NCBI RefSeq assembly: GCF_000015165.1
Contig: NC_009485.1
Location: 1,342,001 to 1,406,000, forward strand
Length of the DNA: 64,000 nt
Source of the DNA: Bradyrhizobium sp. BTAi1
GTDB taxonomy: Bacteria > Pseudomonadota > Alphaproteobacteria > Rhizobiales > Xanthobacteraceae
Direction: 5' to 3'
Part shown: in pieces, positions 8,839 to 15,606 of the stretch
Numbering within the stretch: the stretch's first letter is position 1
Layout of the letters: each line of letters starts with the position of its first letter
Notes under the pieces: generated by a model
Told to the model about the DNA's origin: nothing
Seen by the model: only the letters and a program-made list of their open reading frames with translations
Databases searched by the model: none
Translations under genes and position numbers: made by a program

Positions 8839-9651
8839 TCATTGTGAGCGGTGGCCGGCCACGATCCGCGACAGCGGATAGCGGCTGATATCGTCGACCA
8901 GCGCGACCAGCCGTGGAGCCGCGCGCTCGACCACGGCGCGGCCAAGCTCGGCGCTGGCCGCACGCGCATCGCCGCAGACCCCGGCCGGATGCAGGTCCTG
9001 GGCCTGCCAGCCGAAGCGTGCGGCGGCCTCCGGACCAAGCAGCGCGAACTCCTGCTCGATGGCCGCGGCAGCCGAGATGAAGGTCTCGGCGCGGTCCATT
9101 CGCACGTCATCGGGCGCCAGATGGAGCATGGCGCTGGTCTCGATCTGCCCGCCATGAATGCCGAGCCTGATCTCGTCTGCTGCGAACAGGTCGCTGATGT
9201 CGATCAGCTGCCACCATGTCGTGTTGACCGCGAGCATGCCGAGCTTCACCCGCAGATCGCGGCAGATGATGTCGAGCAGCTGCGGCTGGCCGCCATGGGA
9301 GTTGAAGAATAGGATCTTGCGGACCCCGGCCCGGTGAACGGATTCGGCGATCTCGTACCAGACCCGCCCCAGCGTCTCATGGGACAGCGTCAGCGTCCCG
9401 GGAAAGGCGAGATGCTCGTCGGACTTGCCGTAAGGCAGCGGCGGCAGCACCAGTGCGGCGCTGTGCGGCGGCATCAGCTCCAGGGCGCGCGACAGGATGC
9501 CCGCATTGATGGCGGCGTCGACCTTCACCGGGAGATGCGGCCCATGCTGCTCGATCGCGCCGACCGGCAGGATGGCCACGGTCCGCTCGGTATCGAGCGC
9601 GCCGAACTCCGTGGTCGAAAGGTCCCACCAAAAGCGTGACGTCGCAGCCAT
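8839..9651 (-). CDS. Creatininase-family amidohydrolase
   Basis: About 270 residues. It shows I-L-P-V-G-A-I-E-Q-H-G-P-H-L-P near the N-terminus, then N-S-H-G-G-Q and G-I-H-G-G-Q-I-E-T-S, which supply the metal-binding Glu, His and Asp residues of the creatininase/FAPy-deformylase fold. Such enzymes open or deformylate cyclic amides. An earlier ATG at 9708 would add 19 residues; the start at 9651 has CGGGACG upstream and gives the usual family length. It is the first gene of the five-gene operon and is divergent from lysR. Confidence 0.88.
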   Translation of the reverse strand: MAATSRFWWDLSTTEFGALDTERTVAILPVGAIEQHGPHLPVKVDAAINAGILSRALELMPPHSAALVLPPLPYGKSDEHLAFPGTLTLSHETLGRVWYEIAESVHRAGVRKILFFNSHGGQPQLLDIICRDLRVKLGMLAVNTTWWQLIDISDLFAADEIRLGIHGGQIETSAMLHLAPDDVRMDRAETFISAAAAIEQEFALLGPEAAARFGWQAQDLHPAGVCGDARAASAELGRAVVERAAPRLVALVDDISRYPLSRIVAGHRSQ

Positions 9652-9723
9652 CGTCCCGTCGCGTCTGCCGTCCGGGCCCCAATGCCCGCAGGTGTCTTGA
9701 TCTTGCATGTGCGACCGGCGCTT

Positions 9724-9766
9724 CAAAGCACCAAGATTCGGCAACCCTGTTGCCTTTTGAGCAACG
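9724..9766. promoter_or_regulatory. Candidate LysR-type operator, copy 2
   Basis: Same architecture as 5064-5106: CAAAGCA at 9724-9730, GATTCG at 9735-9740, TTGC-N7-GCAA at 9750-9764. An additional perfect dyad GGCAAC-CCT-GTTGCC overlaps at 9740-9754. It lies about 75 bases from the creatininase start and 43 bases upstream of the lysR ATG, the usual place for autoregulation and divergent activation by a LysR protein. Confidence 0.62.
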
Positions 9767-9806
9767 TGACGCCAACCTCCGGGCCAGCGTCTCGCGGACC
9801 CCGGCC

Positions 9807-10709
9807 ATGCTTCACAGCCGTTTGCTGAACTATATCGACGAAGTCGCCCGTACCGGGTCGATCCGCAAGGCGGCAAACCGCCTGAACGTCGCTGCTTCCG
9901 CGATCAGTCGCCAGATCCTCGCGCTGGAGATGCAACTCGGGACGCCCATTTTTCAACGGTTGCCGAAGAAGCTGATCTTGACCGCAGCCGGCGAGATCCT
10001 GATCGGACATGTCCGCCAGACCTTGAAGGAATTGACCCGGGCGCAAGCCAAGATCGAGGAGCTCAAGGGCCTGCGTCGCGGCGAGATCACCGTCGCGATG
10101 ATGAGCGGTCTCGCGTCGAATCTGGTGCCGGGCACGGTCAGGGAATTCCGCATGGCCAATCCACGCGTGAAGCTGAGCCTCACGCTCTACAACACTGGCG
10201 CAGAGATCCAGTCGGCGGTCGCGAACGGCGAAGCCGATCTCGGCATCGGTTTCGACTTCGCCAAGGATGCCAATCTCAAGCTGCTCGGACGGGCGGTCGC
10301 GAAACTCGGCGGCGTCATGGCTCCCGATCATCCACTGGCCAAGCGCGCCAGCATCCGGCTGAGCGATTGCATCGATTACCCGATTGTCATCGCCGATCAG
10401 AGCAGCGCGATCCGGCCTTATCTCGACGCGGCATTCTCCCGCGCCGCGCTCGACCTGCACCCCATCATCGAAACCAACTCGATCGAGATCATGCGCCAGG
10501 CGGCGATCCTGAACAATGGCATCACGTTCCTGACGCCGTTCGACATCGACTTCGAGCGGCGCGCGGGCCGGCTGGTCTATGTCGCCATTCGCGAACTGGC
10601 CGACGACGCTCAAGCCCTGATGTTGATCGGACACAAGCGCGGCACCAGCGCGATCGCAAGCGTGCTCGCCGAGATGCTCAAGGCCATGATGCAGGAGGCT
10701 GTGAGCTAG
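9807..10709 (+). CDS. LysR-type transcriptional regulator
   Basis: A 300-residue regulator. The N-terminal winged helix-turn-helix is clear (R-T-G-S-I-R-K-A-A-N-R-L-N-V-A-A-S-A-I-S at about residues 13-35, then a substrate-binding domain with two alpha/beta lobes). The ATG at 9807 gives the normal family length; extension to 9636 would translate through the operator. Likely regulates itself and the two catabolic operons via the two dyads described. Confidence 0.93.
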   Translation: MLHSRLLNYIDEVARTGSIRKAANRLNVAASAISRQILALEMQLGTPIFQRLPKKLILTAAGEILIGHVRQTLKELTRAQAKIEELKGLRRGEITVAMMSGLASNLVPGTVREFRMANPRVKLSLTLYNTGAEIQSAVANGEADLGIGFDFAKDANLKLLGRAVAKLGGVMAPDHPLAKRASIRLSDCIDYPIVIADQSSAIRPYLDAAFSRAALDLHPIIETNSIEIMRQAAILNNGITFLTPFDIDFERRAGRLVYVAIRELADDAQALMLIGHKRGTSAIASVLAEMLKAMMQEAVS

Positions 10710-10746
10710 CCAAGGCGCGCGCCCGCGAGGGCTCATGGATTATCTT

Positions 10747-11364
10747 TTAGCTACGGCTGGCCCGGCGCAAGGCGGCTTGAAGACGGTCCTTGACATCTTG
10801 CCAGCGCCGTTCCTCAGCCTGTGCGCGCTGTTCGATCCGCGCCCGGTCCGCCGCGATCTCGGATGCGATGGACTCGTGCTCCTTCTGGGCGCGTTCGAGT
10901 GCGGCCTCGGCGGCTGCGACGGCCTTTTGCTGGTGCTCGCGCTGCTTGGCTGCGGCGGCTTGTTGCTTCTGCCACTCTTTCTCGCGCCGGCGCTGCTCCT
11001 TCTGGTCAGTCCGCGCGGCCTTGCGGGCGGACTTGTCGTCGACCGGCTGCGCATTGGAGGTTTTCTGTGGCTTGCGCTTGGCCGGCGCTTCTGTCCTGCG
11101 CGGCAGGTCCAGCATGTCGGGCGAAGGCAGGCGCGCGTGCTCCTGGAAAGGCTCCGTCGTCCCGACCGGTCGCTGCAGCACGACGCCCGGTTTTGCCATC
11201 GTCGCGGCGATCACCTGGGGATCCCCGATTTCCTTCGCAAAGCCCTGGTGGAAGAGATTGCTGCGCGCGCCCCAGGCTTCCAGCGCGGCCTTCATCGAGG
11301 GGGCGGCGACGGCCAGATCGAAGAACCCTTGCGAGGTCTGGTATGTCTTCAGCTTGCGCGGCAT
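10747..11364 (-). CDS. TolA-like coiled-coil protein of unknown function
   Basis: 205 residues with two parts. Residues 1-95 resemble a small cell-envelope family seen in rhizobia (K-T-Y-Q-T-S-Q-G-F-F-D-L-A-V-A-A-P-S-M, G-D-P-Q-V-I-A-A-T-M). Residues 95-200 are a charged Ala/Lys/Glu/Gln-rich coiled coil that triggers TolA-like naming. There is no signal peptide or membrane segment, so a real TolA function is unlikely. It is a single gene converging on lysR with a 37-base gap. Confidence 0.75.
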   Translation of the reverse strand: MPRKLKTYQTSQGFFDLAVAAPSMKAALEAWGARSNLFHQGFAKEIGDPQVIAATMAKPGVVLQRPVGTTEPFQEHARLPSPDMLDLPRRTEAPAKRKPQKTSNAQPVDDKSARKAARTDQKEQRRREKEWQKQQAAAAKQREHQQKAVAAAEAALERAQKEHESIASEIAADRARIEQRAQAEERRWQDVKDRLQAALRRASRS

Positions 11365-11524
11365 GTCCCATGCTAGTCGGTCATGGCGCCATTTGCTACT
11401 TGGCGGCCGGAGCGTACCACGCGTGCCGGGATGGTTCCCCGATCAGGATCCGGGCCGTTGACCATCGCCGCTGCGCAGCGAACGCCTCGGCCAGCGGGAC
11501 TAACGGCCTTCTCTCTGCGCCGCA

Positions 11525-11555
11525 TCAAGTCGCCCAGCCAGGCTGGGCGACTTGA
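11525..11555 (-). terminator. Perfect 15-bp inverted repeat after the metallophosphoesterase gene
   Basis: Two 15-base arms that match exactly are separated by one base. The repeat begins 12 bases past the stop of the minus-strand gene ending at 11567. No T-run follows, so it may be a factor-assisted terminator or an mRNA 3'-end stabiliser rather than a classical intrinsic terminator. Confidence 0.6.
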
Positions 11556-11566
11556 AGTGTCGTGGG

Positions 11567-12679
11567 TCAGTAGCGGGTCGGCGCCGGCACCGCGGTCCGG
11601 TTGGCCGGAACGGTGACGGGCTGGTAGGAGAACACGTCGCGGCTGCGCGGATCGACGGTGACCTTGAGCCAACGGACGTCGTTGTTGCCGTTGCCCTGAT
11701 TGTCGCCGAAGGTCTCGACGCGAACGAAGTTCTCGAGCCGCTGACCCGCGCTGTTGAGGAACGGCTGGTCGATGCGGAAGTAATGCGAGTCGCCATGGAC
11801 ATAGGCCACCGGCTTGCGGAACGCTTCGACCTCGGTGCGCAACGCGGTCAGGAAGCTCGCGAAGCCGTCGGGCTGGCCGTCGGTCTCGGCGAGGGTCTTC
11901 GGATCGCGCAACGGCGCGCGCGTGGAGTCGGACAGATCCCAGCCGGGATCGGCCTGGGAAATGAGCATCACGGCAGCCGAATGGCGCTTCTTGGCTTCCG
12001 CGAAGGTCTGCTGCATCCAGAGAATGACGGCCGCATTGCGTGCGTTGTACTCGTCCGGATCGGGATTCGTGTCGCAGAGATTGTTGCAGGAGCCCTGCAC
12101 GTTGAGCGTCGCATAGGTCACGCGTCCGACCGTCCAGCGGCGATTCTCGACACAGCCGACCTTGGTGCCGTTGGCACCGAGGCACAGCGCATCGGTCTGC
12201 ACCTCCTGGCGCAGCCTGCGTTGACCGAGCGAGAACGGGGTCGAGAAGAACACCTTGCGCTCATAGTCGAGCCGCTCGCGCGAGTTGAAGCCGCCATTGG
12301 ACGGCCGATCGCAATCGACCCAGTCGTTGTCGCCCGGCGTAAACATCGCCGGCGCTTCCAGGCTGTTCAAGAAAGCGAGCGCCTGAGCGTAGAGGCCGGC
12401 GTCACAGGCTGAATTCGAGCCCTGCTTGAGATCGCCGTCGTGAACGGTGAATTTCAGCCGGTGCGCGTTCATGTCGGCGATCAGGTTCGGTACGCCCACC
12501 GTGGCCTGCAGCGTGGAATAGGGCAGGTCGCCCCAAAGCCCGATCGTATAGCTGTCGTCGTCGTCGCGCTCGTGGTCATGCGCGAAGCTCGGCGCTGCGG
12601 CGAACGCGAGCAGCGAGACCGCCGCAGACAGCGTGAGCAGTTCTTGAAAAGCGGATTTGAATGATGATCGAAATGACAT
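11567..12679 (-). CDS. Exported calcineurin-like metallophosphoesterase
   Basis: 370 residues with a signal peptide (ending near A-A-P-S-F-A-H). The mature N-terminus is H-D-H-E-R-D-D-D-D, a metal-binding-like stretch. Phosphoesterase motifs are visible: G-D-L-P near the start, H-D-G-D, G-D-N-D-W and H-G-D-S-H-Y-F, close to the D-x-H / GD / GDN-H-E / H / GHxH series. The first motif is degenerate (W-G-D-L-P-Y). Start at 12679 is chosen because the signal peptide follows; the longer reading to 12784 adds a Cys/Arg-rich stretch. Substrate unknown; neighbour of a second phosphoesterase and of a T2SS. Confidence 0.85.
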   Translation of the reverse strand: MSFRSSFKSAFQELLTLSAAVSLLAFAAAPSFAHDHERDDDDSYTIGLWGDLPYSTLQATVGVPNLIADMNAHRLKFTVHDGDLKQGSNSACDAGLYAQALAFLNSLEAPAMFTPGDNDWVDCDRPSNGGFNSRERLDYERKVFFSTPFSLGQRRLRQEVQTDALCLGANGTKVGCVENRRWTVGRVTYATLNVQGSCNNLCDTNPDPDEYNARNAAVILWMQQTFAEAKKRHSAAVMLISQADPGWDLSDSTRAPLRDPKTLAETDGQPDGFASFLTALRTEVEAFRKPVAYVHGDSHYFRIDQPFLNSAGQRLENFVRVETFGDNQGNGNNDVRWLKVTVDPRSRDVFSYQPVTVPANRTAVPAPTRY

Positions 12680-12850
12680 TCGGCAAGATCCCCCAAGACC
12701 TCGGTTACATCGTGCCGCTTGTGTGCAAGCGGCCCCGCAACGATGCGGAGCGTCGTTAACGGGGACGTGACAATCGGCTGACAATCAACTGACGGATCCA
12801 TGATGGCGCCGGCGCATGGCGTCGGGGATTCTCGATCGTGCGCACGACGC

Positions 12851-12877
12851 AAAACCCGCCGCATCATCTGCGGCGGG
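12851..12877 (-). terminator. Intrinsic terminator of the phosphoesterase gene
   Basis: Nine-base GC-rich arms (12855-12863 and 12869-12877) with a five-base loop, followed on the minus strand by TTTT (12851-12854). It lies about 45 bases past the stop at 12923. Confidence 0.75.
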
Positions 12878-12922
12878 CTCCTGCTTGTCGGAATAGAATT
12901 GGACGCTGATGGGGCCGAACAA

Positions 12923-14803
12923 TCAGCGGTCGTCGTCGCGATCGTCGCGGTCATCGCGATCGTGGTGGTGCCAATGGCCGTGGTGGTGATGATCACCATC
13001 TTCGTCGGCGAAGACGAACAGATTCATCAGGTCGCCGATGGCCGGACGGTTCACCGGAACATAGCGATGATCGTCGCGGTCATGGATCGGGTTCGGCAGC
13101 CGGTCACGGCTGACGGCCGAAATGGTGGGCAGCCGCCAATTCCGCTCGATGAACTTCAGCAGCGAAACGTGATCGTAGTAGGTATGGTCGACATGCCCTT
13201 TCTTGGCGAGCGGCGAGACCAGGATGAAGGGAATGCGGGTGCCGTCGCCGAGGAAGTCCACCGGCTGAATATAGCCCGAATCGTAATATCCGCCGCCTTC
13301 GTCGGTGGTGATGAAGATCGCGGTCTTGGCCCAGAGCTGCGGGTTGGCCTTGACGCGGTTGATCAGGGCTTCCAGGAACTTCTCATAGAGGTCCGTGGTC
13401 GAATCCGCGGGATGACCTGCGAGCGCCTCGAACGGACGCACGAACGACACCGCCGGCAGGGTGTTGTTCTGGATGTCCTTCACGAAGGCGCCGTAGTTCT
13501 GCAGCTTGGCTTCCTCGGACGGCGTCTTCATGATCTTGTTGAAGCCGGTGAGGGGATCGCAAATGCCGCAATAGGAGTGGAACAGCAGCGGCACGCCATC
13601 GACGCTCTTGGCGAAGGTGGTGGCGTCGTCACCACGGTCGGCACTGTAGTACTTCCAGGACACGCCCTTCGCAGTCATCACGTCGGCAATGGTCGGCGCG
13701 CTCTGCGGCGGCAGCACGAACTTGTCCGAGCCGAGTGCGTTCGGCTTGGCGCTCGTCTGATTCCAGTACATGCTGTAATTGTTGACCAGGTAATAATGGT
13801 TCGGCGCGCAATTGTTGTGATAGACGCCGTTCTTGAACAGCTGCTCATTGATGGCGGCAACGCCCGGCGCGCTCGGGTCGGAGCAGTTGACGTAGGAGCC
13901 ACCGCTGTAGCCGTCCTGCTTGTAGTAGTTGTTGGTCCCCGAAACCGGATCCGGATTCTCGATCTGGTTGGCATAGGGCACCGCAGGCGCGCCGTTCAGC
14001 GTCTCGGGATTGGTGAAGAACGCCGCGTGTCCGGTCACCAGCGCCTGGAAGTTGGCGCCGGTGCCGCCCATGATGGCCTGGTGATAATTGTCGCTGATCG
14101 CATATTCGTCGGCGAGCTGCTTGAAGAACGGCGCGTCACCGGGCTGGGCCTTGCCCGAGGCGTCGGTGAACGGGTTCATGTTGTAGAAGCCCATGGAAAT
14201 CGCGCCTTCCATCGGGTTGAAGCCGCCCGCCGGATAGGGCTTGCCGTTCGAACCGGTGCCGATGGTCTGCTCGACCCACACGAACTTGTCGTGCTTGCCA
14301 CCATCGACGTCCTGCCACATCTGGAAAAAGCGGTGCACCGGATCTCCGGTGTAGGCGGCGTAGGGGACGTATTTCGAGATCTGGTACGGTCCGTTGGGGA
14401 GATTGGCCGGGAAGCGCGTATCGAGCACGTTCTGCGGCAGGCCGATTCCATAGGTCGTGTAGGGCTGCGGCAATGTCGCGTAGGCGCCGGTGGAGGCCGT
14501 CTCGGCGGTGTAACGCACCTCGTCGCGGCCGATGCGCTGTTCGGCCTTCTTGAAGTGCCGGCCCGGGGAGCCGTCCTCGTTCACGATGCCTTTGCTGAGC
14601 AGATTATCGATGCTCTGTCCGGACTTCGGCTTGTAGGTGCCGAACAGATTGTCAAAGGTATGGTTCTCGCCGACGATGATGATGACGTGCTCGATCGGCG
14701 TGGTGGTCGCCGGTCCGGCGAAGGCGGGCGCGATGCTGGTTGCGGTGAAGACGGCGGTGGTCGCAAGCGCAAGCGCCTTCGACCGCGTGACTGTTCTGGT
14801 CAT
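12923..14803 (-). CDS. Exported phosphoesterase, acid phosphatase/phospholipase C family (PF04185-like)
   Basis: 626 residues. A Sec signal peptide ends in A-P-A-F-A-G; the mature start has I-E-H-V-I-I-I-V-G-E-N-H-T-F-D-N-L-F-G-T-Y, the signature N-terminus of this alkaline-phosphatase-superfamily group. I-T-T-D-E-G-G-G-Y-Y-D and Y-D-H-V-S-L-L-K-F-I-E supply further metal ligands. The last 25 residues are almost only His, Asp and Arg, an unusual metal-binding tail. GGAGA precedes the ATG. Such enzymes release phosphate from phospholipids or phosphomonoesters outside the cell. Location beside the T2SS makes it a candidate cargo protein (inference). Confidence 0.92.
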   Translation of the reverse strand: MTRTVTRSKALALATTAVFTATSIAPAFAGPATTTPIEHVIIIVGENHTFDNLFGTYKPKSGQSIDNLLSKGIVNEDGSPGRHFKKAEQRIGRDEVRYTAETASTGAYATLPQPYTTYGIGLPQNVLDTRFPANLPNGPYQISKYVPYAAYTGDPVHRFFQMWQDVDGGKHDKFVWVEQTIGTGSNGKPYPAGGFNPMEGAISMGFYNMNPFTDASGKAQPGDAPFFKQLADEYAISDNYHQAIMGGTGANFQALVTGHAAFFTNPETLNGAPAVPYANQIENPDPVSGTNNYYKQDGYSGGSYVNCSDPSAPGVAAINEQLFKNGVYHNNCAPNHYYLVNNYSMYWNQTSAKPNALGSDKFVLPPQSAPTIADVMTAKGVSWKYYSADRGDDATTFAKSVDGVPLLFHSYCGICDPLTGFNKIMKTPSEEAKLQNYGAFVKDIQNNTLPAVSFVRPFEALAGHPADSTTDLYEKFLEALINRVKANPQLWAKTAIFITTDEGGGYYDSGYIQPVDFLGDGTRIPFILVSPLAKKGHVDHTYYDHVSLLKFIERNWRLPTISAVSRDRLPNPIHDRDDHRYVPVNRPAIGDLMNLFVFADEDGDHHHHGHWHHHDRDDRDDRDDDR

Positions 14804-15054
14804 GAAAATCTCCGGGCGGAGTGGGGTGCTGGCACGCGCGCCATGTGGTGAGCGGCCTGCGACGATTTATCGCGGCAACAAATTGCAACGAGGTGTCGGT
14901 CGTGATGCGGTTTTGTGAAATGTCCAGAAATGCTGGGCATCGCCGCGATGCGAGCTTGTCGATCCGCGCGACGAGCTTCGTGCGAGCCGGATCGAACGTC
15001 AGCGTGAACCGGACGTCGGTTGCGGCGCTTGCGTAATCAGTTGTGAGTAGCAGC

Positions 15055-15606
15055 TCAGAACTGGCCGGGCACCCAGCCCAGCGCGAGCGCCTGACCTTGC
15101 GCGATCTGGCTGGTCGACATCTTCGAGGCGACGGCGTTGCGCAGGCGGAGGTAATAGCTCCGCTGCGCCCGCCCGGCATTGCCGGCCGCGAGGTTGAGCC
15201 ATTTGTAGGCGAGCACCACGTCCTGCGGAACGCCGTGACCCTTGTCATACATCAGGCCGAGCATGGCCTGGCCGAACGGATTGCCCGCGGCCGCGGCCTG
15301 GCAATAGAGATCGCTGGCGACCTCATAGGCCTGCGGCGTGCCGAAGCCGTTCTCGTACATGAACCCGAGCATCGCCTGGGCGCGCGGATCGCCGTGCAGC
15401 GCCAGCGGACTCAGCACGCGGACGGCGCGCACGAAATCGCCGCGCGCATAGGCGCTGCGTGCGGCGCTGATCGTGTCGGCGTGAGCGGAGGCGGACATCG
15501 TTGCGAGCAGCAGGGCCGCCGCGGTCGCGGCCTTGATGCGACGTCGGATCGACGGCCGAGGCTGGTGGCCGAGATGGTCAGCGGGTGGTGCGGACACGCA
15601 AATCAT
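15055..15606 (-). CDS. Exported Sel1-repeat (TPR-like) protein
   Basis: 183 residues from the ATG at 15606, which overlaps the end of gspD by 29 bases, so it is co-transcribed with it. A signal-like hydrophobic segment (A-A-T-A-A-A-L-L-L-A-T-M-S-A-S-A-H-A) sits after about 22 residues. Two Sel1 repeats follow (A-Q-A-M-L-G-F-M-Y-E-N-G-F-G and G-Q-A-M-L-G-L-M-Y-D-K-G-H-G). Sel1 proteins are protein-interaction scaffolds; linkage to the secretin suggests a periplasmic role in T2SS assembly (inference). Confidence 0.82.
   Translation of the reverse strand: MICVSAPPADHLGHQPRPSIRRRIKAATAAALLLATMSASAHADTISAARSAYARGDFVRAVRVLSPLALHGDPRAQAMLGFMYENGFGTPQAYEVASDLYCQAAAAGNPFGQAMLGLMYDKGHGVPQDVVLAYKWLNLAAGNAGRAQRSYYLRLRNAVASKMSTSQIAQGQALALGWVPGQF

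Noticed and set aside
10747..11364. TolA assignment for the coiled-coil protein
   Set aside because: No membrane anchor or TolA C-domain; similarity is compositional only.
12800..14851. A 683-codon plus-strand frame opposite the phosphoesterase
   Set aside because: No recognisable fold, Val/Arg/Gly-rich shadow; the minus strand encodes a clear PF04185-type protein with ribosome site and terminator.
14804..15054. Minus-strand coding-like stretch between the phosphoesterase and the Sel1 gene
   Set aside because: The frame joins antisense of the Sel1 gene with untranslated sequence and has no plausible start or ribosome site.
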